Below are positions 1-10,200 of a DNA stretch of 64,000 bases, piece after piece. Each line of letters begins with the position of its first letter. Position 1 is the stretch's first letter. The position numbers and the translations under genes were made by a program. This DNA is from Acanthococcus lagerstroemiae (lineage: Eukaryota; Arthropoda; Insecta; Hemiptera; Eriococcidae), in contig CM063113.1 of NCBI GenBank assembly GCA_031841125.1, positions 33,129,312-33,193,311 on the forward strand, given 5' to 3'. The notes beneath the pieces were generated by a model, which saw nothing but the letters and a program-made list of their open reading frames with translations, searched no databases and was not told the DNA's origin.

Positions 1-37
1 ATTCCGAACGTAGATCATAGATTAGCCCAGGAAATGT

Positions 38-204
38 CCTATTCCATATTTAGGATGTGCCAGTTCACTTTTTGTTTCTGTTGTCCATATCGCTTTCAGC
101 TGTTACGCCATCTTCAATTCTACTAAAGATGGCGTAACAGCCGAAAGCAATATGGACAACAGAAACAAAAAGTGAATTGGCATACACCCTAAAAACAGAA
201 TACT
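38..204. repeat. Fold-back (hairpin) element A
   Basis: Two arms of about 59 bp (56-114 and 126-184) are reverse complements with only a few mismatches, separated by an 11-nt loop. Weaker complementarity continues outward to about 38 and 204. The inner ends read GCCATCTT and AAGATGGC. No ORF lies inside. It is a MITE-like or fold-back repeat; the superfamily is unknown because no clear target-site duplication was seen. It has the same 167-bp span as the fold-back at 56426-56592, although the sequences differ. Confidence 0.8.
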
Positions 205-552
205 ACCAAGTTCACTCACACTCCAACATGGACACCAGAAACAGTCATTTACATCGATTTTCCCAAGTCAATTTTCGGTTAATTTTCATTTATTTTTCAA
301 TGAATTTCTCCAAAAATTCCCTCAATTCCAAATTATTTGAAATATTGATAATTGACAGGTACATTATTTATCTTAACTTTTTGAAATCACAGATGATTTA
401 AATTTTGAAAACGATTCGAAAAAGATCCGAAAATTTGTAGTCTTGATCGTGGAAAACTAATTTAGATCGCGGATCATCGTCGCAAATTTGTTGATCCGGA
501 TCGCTGATGATCCGCCAACCCTGTTCGATTAGCTGGGGCGGATTAACACGTA
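205..552. other. Featureless AT-rich stretch
   Basis: AT-rich sequence with scattered GATCCGGATC/GATGATCCGC words near 480-520. I see no gene or clear repeat boundary. The short open frame at 177-401 is low-complexity and not credible. Confidence 0.5.
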
Positions 553-706
553 GGCATGGGAAGCACTTGCTTAGGGCGCGGAGAAGAGAAGGGCGCTATT
601 TGGGGGCGAATTTTTTTTTCAGCACAAACGCAGGCGTGTGCGTGCTGATAGAGCTCGCTGAGGGTGTCAATTTTGATCGTGCTTCCTACGCCAGAAAGGT
701 TTAAAG
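553..706 (+). repeat. Dispersed repeat family R1, copy 1
   Basis: This block (GCATGGGAAGCACTTGCTTA, a GGGGGCGAA box, ACAAACGCAGG, and CGCCAGAAAG at the end) recurs in the same orientation at 34793-34860 plus 35014-35105, where about 150 bp of extra sequence separates the two halves. At the second site it interrupts a Harbinger transposase, so it is a mobile unit. No ORF or TIR was recognised. Confidence 0.7.
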
Positions 707-924
707 ACCTTTCAGTCGCAACATGATGCGACAACATTCTTTAAGTTCCATTCGAGCTACGCTTCGAGACTCATCAAATACATTCAGAGGCTGCTCAAGA
801 CTCGTTAAACTTCTTCTGACTCTGTTAAGAAGCTACGATTTTTTCAGATTATTGATGACTTGACAAACTAACTCAGATTCGCGCAGAACCCTGTAAGAGT
901 CTGCTAAAATTCATTCAGTCTCCA
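707..924. repeat. AGACTC-rich degenerate array (left part)
   Basis: Repeated words such as GAGACTC, AAGACTCGTTAA and AGACTTATTCT occur every 10-25 bp. The array continues after the LINE insertion at 2198, so the LINE landed inside it. Same family as the arrays near 2200-2930, 4640-5240, 17700-17900, 37950-38345, 54360-54510 and 56270-57170. Confidence 0.55.
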
Positions 925-938
925 GTAAGACTTATTCT
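925..938. repeat. Target-site duplication, left copy (LINE)
   Basis: GTAAGACTTATTCT here is repeated exactly at 2184-2197. The two copies bracket the LINE insertion and fix both of its ends. Confidence 0.85.
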
Positions 939-2183
939 CGCGTGCGTGATGACAACGGGGGCAATGAGTACGGTGCCGACAAAGGCACTAGAAAGGCTCC
1001 TGAACTTGCCACCACTTCACACTGCTATAGAAGCAGCGGCGATAATGGGGGCTTATCGTCTGGGTCAACCAAACCTTCGGGCCCATAAGACAGGCCACGG
1101 AAGGATATGGGAGATGGCCAAGACGATAGACAAATGCTTTGGGATGTCAAAGGATAGAATTGCGATGGAACATTTCTTTGACAAACCATACCGTGCGCTG
1201 ATACCCATACGGGAGGCTTGGGAAAAGAGGTTGCCAAGCATTCTCGGAAAAGAGGAGAATGTGTGGTTTGCAGATATCTCTAAGTATGACCAAAGTGTAG
1301 GAATCGGAATCACGAATGCAAAAGGCGCTGACAACTGTTCAGTGGCACTGGGCGAGTGCGTCACTATCCTCCAAGCGGAGATAATGGCGATCACGGTGGC
1401 CATTGAGAGAAGCCAGCAGAAGGGCCTTGTTAATAAGCAGATCTATATCTGCACAGACAGTCAATCAGCTATCAAAGTACTATCGTCATACCAAACTACA
1501 TCCCTGGTAGTGGCGGAGTGTGTTAACAAACTATACACCCTTGCTCAGGAGAACCGGGTCACCGTACTATGGACACCGGGACACTGCGGCATAAAAGGGA
1601 ACATGATCGCTGGCAAGCTAGCGAAGGAGGGCACCAAAAAGGAACTGACAACGCCCAGGCCGTGCGTGTCTTCCTGTAGCATACAGTGTTATAAAATCCA
1701 AAGTAAAGGCCTGGATAAGCAAGCAGACGGAAATGCACTGGCGGTTGGCCAGTGGCATGAACGTCAGCAAAACACTGATAGGGGACACCCCCAGTAAGTA
1801 TGCCAGGTTCCTATTAGGGCTTGACAGGAAACATGCAAGGCTCATGGTCGGACTACTAACCGGTCATGGGGCCACAAAACACATGTGGTATACAATAGGA
1901 GTGGTAAGAAGCGGCTCCTGTAGGTACTGTCGAGAAGAGGAAGAAACTTCGATCCATATCATGTGTCGGTGCCCAGCAATAGCCGGGACAAGACGCGAAG
2001 CCTTAGGGCTAGAATATCCAGCACCCAGTGAAATCAAAGGGATAGAGCTAAGTAAAATTCACACTTTGGCTATAAAAGTGAGGCTACTGAGGTGATCCTT
2101 AACAGCTACTTGAGGAATAGTGCAATGGACTACAAAGTGTGAGCGCTCGGTGCATGTAGCGCCACCTCACACACAAATGTAAT
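939..2183 (+). mobile_element. 5'-truncated non-LTR retrotransposon (LINE)
   Basis: A 1,245-bp insertion bounded by a perfect 14-bp duplication, with the RNase H end of a non-LTR polyprotein and a short 3' tail after the stop at about 2095. The reverse transcriptase and endonuclease are absent, as expected from premature termination during target-primed reverse transcription. The tail ends in CACAAATGTAAT rather than a poly-A tract. The RNase H plus C-terminal Cys/His layout fits the I/Jockey/R1/LOA group; the exact clade is not determined. Confidence 0.85.
946..2095 (+). pseudogene. LINE RNase H and C-terminal domain remnant
   Basis: The first frame (946-1797) starts in the linker after the RT (LERLLNLPPLHTAIEA) and contains an RNase H domain. 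Catalytic positions are D110 (FADIS), E145 (QAEI) and D171 (CTDSQ). The fourth, normally the D of an NExADxLA motif, is G223 (GNMIAGKLA), so the enzyme should be dead. The frame then shifts, and 1733-2095 encodes the usual C-terminal segment with GLLTGHGATKHM and a Cys/His cluster CRYCREEEETSIHIMCRC. RNase H removes the RNA strand during retrotransposition in related elements. Frameshift plus loss of a catalytic residue mark a pseudogene. Confidence 0.88.
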
Positions 2184-2197
2184 GTAAGACTTATTCT
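2184..2197. repeat. Target-site duplication, right copy (LINE)
   Basis: Exact match to 925-938; see the LINE entry. Confidence 0.85.
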
Positions 2198-2930
2198 GAC
2201 TCCCTTAAGCATAAGCCCAAATAGCCAAACTGGAGAGAGGAGCTCATGAAGAGAAGACTGGCGATAAAATAGTGGTAAAATTCATTCGCTCTTATGATTT
2301 TTCATTTTTGGTGGAAGGGGCTTCCGTAGGATTTGGAGGACTGAGCTCTCAAGCCTCTTTTTGTTTGCGCCTTTGCCCTGAAACATTTCTGGCTGTCAAA
2401 ACTCATTCAAAATCTGTTAAAATTCCTTTAGGACCGGAAATCTGAACGCCACCATAACTCGTATTGACTTATTTTCGGACTATGACTTCTTATGTAATTC
2501 TATCGAATCGTGGTCTGACTTGACAGCAATGCACAAACAGAGGAGGTCTTTCAGTATCAGCCCTCGAATCCTCTGAAAGTCCCCCCCCCACAACAAGTAA
2601 ACTGAAAAATTATACGAGTGAATGAAATTTCGGCATTATTTTGAAAATATCAGCTACTTTCCACCCCGGATCGACTATTTGTGCTTATGGTTCACGGTCT
2701 CACTCGTATTCGCGAACATTCATCTAATTATGTTCAGAAGCAAGGAGCTTGTGTTGAGACGTTAAAATTCTCATAAGACTCCTTTTCAGAGTTAGAACTA
2801 GCTTTCAATCTGGAGAATTCATTCAGGCTCCAATAAGAATCGCTCAGATCTCAGACTTTGTTAGGACAAGTTCAGACTTTGTTGCAACTCCATACTGTAT
2901 ATAGATTTCTAGTTGAATCTCAAAGCGAAC
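2198..2930. repeat. AGACTC-rich degenerate array (right part) with unique sequence
   Basis: Continuation of the array seen before the LINE (GACTCCCTTAAG, CTCATTCAAAATCTGTTAAAA, AAGACTCCTTTTCAG, TCAGACTTTGTT). Density drops between 2480 and 2690. No coding sequence recognised. Confidence 0.4.
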
Positions 2931-4639
2931 ATACGAGTAGGTCCCTATCGACTTCACTCTCAATTCTTCAGTTCTTTTCCGCTGTAAGCTTGTTTATAAC
3001 CTGGGACCATTGAATCATCCTGAGAATCGCAATTATACAGTGCGATCATCACTCGCGTTCCCGCAGGCTTTTGAATAACTTACCTCCAGACTTACAGATG
3101 CCAAATGAGAATATTGCTTTTGGGAAAACGTCGGGCTTAGGTTTCATCATTTGCTTTTTTGTCGCACAAATCTCGGCTTTGACGTAGCTCGTGGAAGAAT
3201 GAGTGTAGAGATTGACAGTAGAAGGTTATACATATTCGATTCCATCGCTTGAGGACAAACATGGTCGATCGTTCCGCAGAAACCTTCAAACCTAAATAGA
3301 GGATTGTAAATGTTTTCCTCAGCCTGCGGATATTCGGTATATCTAGGCAACGACATTTTATGTATGTATTGATGCAGTATCTGGGTTATATAAATTTATA
3401 CTTACTCGTATATACAATATAAAGATATTTTTTAAAACCCAGCGATAAAATAGTTTTTCTTATTTATTTATTTTGTTTCGAACGAATTGAAACCCCGAAG
3501 ACTCGGGTTTCACCGTCGACATCGAAAGTCGGAAAACTTTTTGAATTCGGGCGTAAAATTTAGCCGAAACCGATAAATCGAGGAAATTTTATCGAACTTA
3601 GCTTCCAGGTGAATTGCCTTCGTAATTGAGCGTGAAATTTCGTTTGTAAAAATGAAAATCCTCGAAGATACAATCTGTATGTACACATAGGCAGTGAAGT
3701 CTCCGGTCTCTCGCTTCGGTGCCGTCGAAAAGAATCGAAGCTTCCAGTCGGGACAAAATACCTACACGCTTTTTATCAACGTAGCTCGCTGAATAGACTT
3801 TCAGACTTCCAGACTTATTTTTCAACCTTGTTCTTTCTCCTCCTATTGATGCGATTGGAACCGAGCTGCGAACATTCTCGCTGCTTTCGATGCCCCGATA
3901 CCGTTCATTTATTAGACCTTCCCGAAGAAGACGTCCTTTGAGTGCCGCCGTCTGTTGCTTGAAATTTACGATCTCGATTTTTCGATATCTTTCGAGTGCT
4001 TTCGAACTAACCCTTCGTGGTACGTTCAATAGGCGCTTTAGAGTTTCTCTTGTGGTAATGATTTCAAACGATCGCATACTGCCCATATGTGCCTATTCCA
4101 TTCTGTCAGTTCATAAGAGTTCTCGACACTTTTATTAGCAACGGATCTGTGACGAAAAGGTGTGTTTATTTTTTTAACTAATTTCCGGTATCCTTTTCTG
4201 ATTTCCTGGGTATTATGAGTGGGTAACAAAATACGCGTTTCTCTCAGATCTCACAGCACAAAATAAAATTTATTAGTTTCATCCTTATTCTAAGCTTTTA
4301 TACTGACAATTTTTCAAAATACGCCCTCGTTTATTGCCGCGCACGGTTATTTCTTGTATATCTCGGCATATCGCGTAAATCTGTTACTCTTCTGATTGTA
4401 TCAGAGTCTTCATGAGTGATGGTCAAGTCTCTAGATTAAGCAGAATTTTTCACTTTTGGCAGCAAACTTTCATTTTAGCATTTCAATTTTCTTTGGAAAC
4501 CTCATTTTAAACGACATCAGCAGAAAAATCCAGCAGAATTTGGGACATTCGAAAGTAGAGTTCAATTTTTATTTCTGGCAACACTGGAAGGCATCCTAGC
4601 GATTATTAACAGTTTTGAAAAAACTTGGAAATTCTTGAC
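2931..4639. other. Unassigned; contains one long minus-strand ORF
   Basis: No recognised gene. A 162-codon minus-strand ORF (3598-4086) in a CpG-rich patch encodes a basic, Arg/Lys/Ser-rich protein with no domain I know. Another frame runs on toward 4229. With no splice signals or homology I can point to, chance is the default explanation. Confidence 0.3.
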
Positions 4640-5240
4640 GGGCACTGAAATAGTCGTAAGTCTTTTACTTGGTGTTTACATGTTCTTGAAAAGGCTCGAA
4701 ATAGTTCTGATAAGTCTTATCACATCCTGGGACGACTCAAAATGTTCTATTTAATTTAGAAGAGTCTTGAAGGAATTTATTACGCTCCACTTGAGCATTG
4801 TCCTATGCTGTACGAGTATTTATGCATCTTTTCAATTCGTTGGCACGATCTTATGTACCTTGGATGAGTCATACAGACTTGCAAAATATGTATTCCTAAA
4901 CAGTCCTGCTAGAGTCTTGAAGAGCCTTAATCAGTATTTACTATGTATTTGTAGTTTTAATTGAGTTATAAATTAATCTTAAAGCACTCGGCGAGTCTTG
5001 AGGTTTGGGACGATCTTCAGTTAGTATTAACGAGTCTTGGTAGATTTTCAAATAGTCTCAACGAGTATTATAGCAGAAACGTTAGGAGTGGAAACAGTAA
5101 CTTCATGAATCTTAACCGAATATCAAAGTTTTTTAATGAATCCTGTAAGGTCCTAACGATTACCAATAAATGTTTACATCAATCATGTAAGAATTTTATG
5201 AGGTCTAAACAGAACACCATTCCCGGGTTAATGTTGACTA
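4640..5240 (+). repeat. GAGTCTTGA-type degenerate array
   Basis: AGTCTTGA/GAGTCTTG words recur (for example AGAGTCTTGAAGGA, AGAGTCTTGAAGAGCC, CGAGTCTTGAGG, CGAGTCTTGGTAG) in the opposite orientation to the first array. Open frames here are artefacts of the repeat. Confidence 0.5.
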
Positions 5241-5576
5241 TCTTCCGCTTGCTGTGTACTATGTAGTCAATGTCCAGAAGATTTGTGTACATTTTATATT
5301 ATATAGGTACTTTTATCCAGTGGTAACAATCTGTACTTTCTTCTCTGGAGGAATTTTTAATTTCAGATCAACCAGTAAAGCAAGAAAAAAAAGCTCCTTG
5401 TCACCGAAATTTCCTGAAAGTTCCCTTAGTTCTAATTTTTGATGCCCATTTTTCTGGGAGAATCCCCCCCCCCTCTGTCCAGTAGAGTCACCACTTGACT
5501 TCTGTCTTTCATAAGCACTGAAGAACGAATATCATTACTCCGGAGATTTAAAAAAAAAGTCGGTTGTTTTTCTAGA
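5241..5576. other. No feature seen
   Basis: AT-rich intergenic or intronic sequence with a short C run at 5465. Nothing recognised. Confidence 0.4.
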
Positions 5577-5811
5577 ATATCGTCGTACTAGAAGCAATGC
5601 CACCTAACCCATAAAATAGCGATTTTTAGGTGTTAAACGTTTATGAAACGGTAGATGGGATGGGAAAAGTCCCGTATGTCACAAATTTACTCAAGAAAAT
5701 AACCCTGTTTAAAAATGCATAACTCACCTTTGACGGCGGTCCTTATCTATTTTTTGCTTCTGTAATATCAACTTTTTGGGTTAGGTGGTATTGCTTCTAG
5801 TATGACGATAT
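5577..5811. mobile_element. 235-bp MITE with long terminal inverted repeats, TA target
   Basis: About 35-39 bp at each end are reverse complements: ATATCGTC, then TACTAGAAGCAAT, then CCACCTAACCCA on the left and the complement on the right, with only a few differences. TA dinucleotides flank TCGTC...GACGA at both ends, consistent with a Tc1/mariner-type TA duplication. No ORF. The centre is unrelated AT-rich DNA. Confidence 0.8.
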
Positions 5812-5879
5812 GAAAAAGTATAGAAGCAGATCGATTGTCACGAAATCCAGGGGTTTTTCAGCAATGACGTCATGAGTCT

Positions 5880-6045
5880 CTTGACCTAAATCTGGCTTTT
5901 TTCTACCCCAATTTAGGTTTTCCATCTTCGACTTGGCCTTTTCCGAACTCAACTTAGGCTTTTATAGTGATTTCATGGGTTATTCCAACCTCGATTTTGA
6001 CTTTGTCCATCTCCATTTACGTTTTTGCCATCCCAACTTGAGCCC
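5880..6045 (+). repeat. Degenerate minisatellite, CAACTTAGGCTTTT type
   Basis: About seven imperfect units of 20-30 bp (CCAATTTAGGTTTTCCATC, TCGACTTGGCCTTTTCC, CTCAACTTAGGCTTTTA, CCATTTACGTTTTTGCCATC). Non-coding. Confidence 0.5.
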
Positions 6046-6074
6046 AAACTGATAATTTAACAGCAGATCAGTTT

Positions 6075-6200
6075 TATAGTGGGACCGTCACATAGACAGG
6101 CGGACACATGGGTAAGGAGGGGGAAGTCAGATCGATAGATAAGCAGCCAGCAGGCAGATAGGTTAACGGGCTAATAGTTTGACTCAGACAGATAGACATG
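6075..6200 (+). repeat. CAGACAGATA low-complexity tract
   Basis: Loose repetition of CAGACA/GATAGATA words. A similar weak tract lies near 32480-32580. No function visible. Confidence 0.4.
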
Positions 6201-6379
6201 TTAACCTCTCTCCGACAAATGCAGATAAAGCCGAGACCCAAGATGAATGATTTGAGGTCAAAAATGTCTCCAGCTTTCGATACGTGTCTTATTCAGTATA
6301 TGTTGCCTTTGTGGCAGACACGGAAACGAGAACCCAGATCCAGGATCAATGATACAGAGTGTTCCACGAATTTTGGTCC

Positions 6380-6880
6380 TCCTTTTTTTTTTTTTGAGAT
6401 CAAATTTTCACGGGGCACTCAACTAGTCTTGTTTCAGGTAATGATGTTCTTTCTCCAAAATGGGGTCTCGAACGTATTACTAATTTAAGAATCTTGACTG
6501 GAAGAGTACTGCACAGAATATCAAAATAGGAGTTATTTTGGTCATTGATTTTGGGTGTCACATCAGATTCTATATTTGGGTCCAAAAATCAACATTTGAG
6601 ACCCCAATAAGAAAAATTGAATTAGCTTTTAAATTTTAACAAAGTATAAAGACTGTGTTGGGTCTCTGATTTCGAATATCGTATCAAATTTTTAATCCAG
6701 TCTTGATTTCAGCCTTAACATTCAGAGATTTTAGACCTACAACGAGTCGAATTGAATTTGCTCGAAAATATGAGAAAAGTGACGAATTAGGAGTTATTTG
6801 AGTCGCTGAGTCCGAATTGTTCGATTCAACTTCGATTCGCGCCCATGAATCCAATTTCGGATATAAAATTGGTCGACATT
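6380..6880 (+). repeat. Degenerate 125-130 bp satellite-like repeat, plus copy
   Basis: Units begin near 6527, 6655 and 6787, each with AGGAGTTATTTTGGTC or GGGTCTCTGATTTCGAAT followed by ATCAGATT or ATCAAATTTT. The same consensus appears in reverse orientation at about 62040-62600. No ORF. Confidence 0.5.
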
Positions 6881-7040
6881 CTGTTGTTTTAAAAAATTAT
6901 TATTTTTTTTAGCGGGATGGCTGAATTTGAATATTACCCCATTAATTTTTATATGAACCACAAATACCTGTATTGGTGTGGCGGGACGTATGACGATGCA
7001 TAAATGCCATAGTGGCCCCTATGACACCGCATCCCCGGCC

Positions 7041-7224
7041 CCGGAAACTACCCTTCCGAATATCGTACCAGGACGTCAGGGAGGCTGTTAGAAATGTCTT
7101 AGCCCTCTTCTCTTTTGACCGAAAAACTGGCCTAGGTCGAAATGTAGCGAAGTTGCTACGTGGGCTCGAACCTGGGACCTCCGGAATCCGAGACCAGCGT
7201 GCTATCCACTCAGCCAACCAGACT
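7041..7224 (-). mobile_element. tRNA-derived SINE, copy 1
   Basis: Read on the minus strand it starts with a tRNA-like head: GGCTGAGTGGATAGCACG (box A-like), then GGTTCGAGCCC (box B-like). The body follows with ACGTAGCAACTTCGC, CGACCTAGGCC and GAAGAGGGCTAAGACA. Three more copies lie at 28926-29127, 35578-35776 and 61299-61496. Transcription by RNA polymerase III from the internal boxes is the expected mode for such elements. The protein-like frames over it are shadows. Confidence 0.8.
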
Positions 7225-9865
7225 CCTTCAAGTCCCTGTATTGTTCATCACCATTTTTTGTATGTATATGAAATTGCATACTCAATTCCCCGTAAATACG
7301 TCATTCAAATCAACAATCAGTAGCGCATGTAGTAAAGTTGAATAATAATTTCGGACACTGCAGCTGGTCATGATTTCGTCTTATTGATCTTCAGATCTTC
7401 ATTTTGCTTCCCTGTTTTGATTTGTTCAGTGTTGTGTCGTCGATTAATTCAGGTCATTTCTCGTAATATTTGTAAATTTTTTTCTCGGTACTTATTGTCC
7501 TTAGTTATTTTGTAATTTTTGTGTTCCTTATTTTCCCTTTTTTTGAAGATCTTTTTGTATTGTGAGAATATCTGACTTTTGTGGTAAAAAAAGGACAAAT
7601 TTGTGAAACACCCTGTATGTCTGTACAAACGAAGTTGATAAGTTGATACCTTTATCACAGTTTTCCTAACGTATCAGTTACATTCGCTTAGTACAATTGA
7701 TCCCTCCTCCTTCAAAATGAAGTATGGATTGTGAGGACCCACATTTGCGACGTTTGTCAATGTTTTTATAGTGAGGAGAATGTTGAATTTCTAATTACGA
7801 AAATAGATGAAACGAGTTGATATAGGAATAATTTAGAACTACACGAAACACTTGGAATTGATTTTTGTGATGCTTCTTTTCTTGAAAATAAGTTTTGATT
7901 TGCGTTCATCTGCGGTCATGCAACTAACGTTACATTGAAGGAAGTAGGTCTTTGTGAGTTTCCTCGGTTTTGGATCGCTGAGGGTCTTTCAATGGGTTTC
8001 GTTGAGAAATGTACACCCTCTAACCGGGATTTTAGTACAATGTGATGTAACCCGTGGCAAGCCTTGGTATTCGAGCGACTTCCTCAGTGATGGACCTCTG
8101 ATGGTTCTCACGCGGGCCTGAGTTGGACCCATCGAAAGGGAACAGAACAGGGTCTTAGTAGCTTCAAAATGCATGTATAGACGGTTTATTTCCTGATCAG
8201 CATTCTGAATCATTGTTTTCCCCTCCACTGTATTTGTATAAAGTTGGGGCAGTTTTGCAGCAGTTCGAAACGTGGCATCCATCAGACGCACTGCAGTTGC
8301 AAAATAAAAGACACGCGCACTTTTGAAATGATATGGGAGGGAGAGGGAGAAATAAAGTAAACGGGTATGCATTGTTTTTATCTTTCCGGTTTATGTAAAA
8401 ATGCAATCAATCTACGTCGAGCTTTTAGTGTAGGTGTAAACGTCAGCATTCATTATTTGCATTCCAACGTTAACGGGTTTTCCTCATCGACTGTTTTTCT
8501 TTTTGGTTTCTGATATTTTTTCTCTTTTTTTTTTCTCCTCTCGCAAAATTTTATATCGCTGTCGCGAGACGTTTCGACGTGGCGTGTCTACTCGATATGT
8601 CATCGCGAATCGAATGCCAAACTTGAAACTTTAATCGAAGATCGCGAATTTCGGTCGTTTTGCGTTTAGCTCGACGCGGCTGAGATTTATGACTTCCAGC
8701 GTTTGCTACATCGCCGGATTTCAGTTCGATACTGCGAAACGTTTCTACGAGTGCGTTTTCGAAATGCGAAAAAAGGCGATGATATAGCTGACCGACTCTC
8801 CTTCGCCTGTGTTTTCACTATACGGTATACTGTTGTATGTAGTTGTGCGTGCGAACTTTCGACGCTGTCATTGACTTGAGTAATTTACGAGTTACCAGTT
8901 TGTTGTCTGAATTGGTCGGAGAAAGCGCTGCTACAGTTCGGTGGAGAACGAATCGCGTTAAGAAATCGAGATACAAGAGGCGAACGCGGCGTGAATTTGA
9001 TTCGGTGTGCGCCTTGAAGAGAACTGTATCGGCGGACGGCGGGCTGAAATAGGTTGAAACTGTTGAGATGTTGGAAGTCAATCGAGAAATAGTGGTGACG
9101 GTCAACGAGTTTGCGACGCCTCTCTCTTCGGGAATGGACATTTTTGTATAAATCTTCCTGCCTGGCTACTTTCTGTGTAACACAATGCGACTGTCCAACG
9201 TATGTCTTTTGTCTCCTGCATAGCTGTACTTTCTCTCTTTTCTAAACCGCATTTTTCTTCTTATTCTCTTGAGACACTCTCCTTCTCCCTCGGTCGGCCA
9301 GGCAGGACATCAATTCAGATATAGTTTAGTTCAGTTACAATTTGGTCACAGTATAGGTTACAGTCTATATTTAGCCCTCGCGGAGACCTGTTTGCTATCG
9401 ATCGTTCAATGCACGCGCTTCTCTTTTTTTTTGATTTTGAATGTCCTCGCAGCGGGTTCGTTTCGAAAAATCTTCTATCTATCAATAAGTCTTATCGACA
9501 AATTAGCCCCGTTGACCAAATCACTTTCGATCCAATTACAAATAGTACTCGACCAAATAGAGTTCGAACAAAGTGTCAGCACCCGATGAGTAAGAAGCGC
9601 TTATTTCAAAATGCTCGCAAACTGGTTATGGAAAAAATAATGTACGAAGTGTATTAGTTTTTTTTTTCTTAGTTTTTCGTGAAGTCTCTCATCCATATAC
9701 TAATGTCAGTCATATACTGCCATATTGAACTTGTAAAGCTATCGGAACAGTGCGCTGCATCTTTCGTGCATTACTTTCGTAAATAGTAAACTGGCTGTAT
9801 TAGTGTGACGTCACCTTTTCTGCTTAGTCGTTCAGCAGTCAGCTCTCGTTGCAGGGACTGTAAAA
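7225..9865. other. Unassigned; includes a CpG-rich patch at 8560-9140
   Basis: 7255-7300 has one unit of the TTGCATA...CCGTAAAT motif (see 29780). The rest to 8450 is AT-rich with no gene. 8560-9140 is clearly CpG-richer (GTCGCGAGACGTTTCGACG, GAACGCGGCG) and has an initiator-like TCAGTT at 8721. That may be promoter or untranslated exon DNA, but no downstream coding exon was identified. 9141-9865 holds nothing recognisable. Confidence 0.3.
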
Positions 9866-10049
9866 GTGGAGTTTTTGTATTCAAGAGCGACTTCATCTCA
9901 ATGTATACTCGATGCATGTGTACAAGGTTGGAATGGCTATAGAGAATACGGGAAGAGTTCCCGGAGGGTGGTCGAATTATTGTGCTTGTGGGTTAGTAGG
10001 CCCATCCAAAAAAAAAAACAACCTTATCCCTGCATTGAGTCGGTGCCAG

Positions 10050-10198
10050 CTATATTTTCCTGGTATACGGATAATACATGGAGGACAATCGAGGAGCGGA
10101 AAGCTCTGAAAGGAGAACTGCAGGATGAAAGGAAGAAGAAGCTGTACGAACAGAAAAGCAAGGAAGTCAGGTAAAAATGTCGAGAAGGTAGAAACGGG
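10050..10198 (+). pseudogene. Non-LTR retrotransposon RT, upstream fragment
   Basis: The frame reads WRTIEERKALKGELQ, DERKKKLYEQKSKEVR, then a stop. This is the basic linker between endonuclease and RT in endonuclease-RT LINEs. The sequence that should follow (CEEIEKHLLKNETK) lies at about 12384, on the far side of the Tigger element. The two pieces are therefore one retrotransposon split by a later insertion. The 5' boundary is uncertain. Confidence 0.65.
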
Positions 10199-10200
10199 TA

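Noticed and set aside
3598..4086. 162-codon minus-strand ORF as a gene
   Set aside because: No recognisable domain, start context or splice signal; a few ORFs of this length are expected by chance over six frames of 64 kb.
6420..6445. Second ratchet-type site TTGTTTCAGGTAATG
   Set aside because: The pyrimidine tract is short and the donor half is GTAATG rather than GTRAGT.
8721..8755. Insect core promoter (TCAGTT initiator) in CpG-rich DNA
   Set aside because: A short initiator match is expected often by chance; the downstream element is imperfect and no exon follows.
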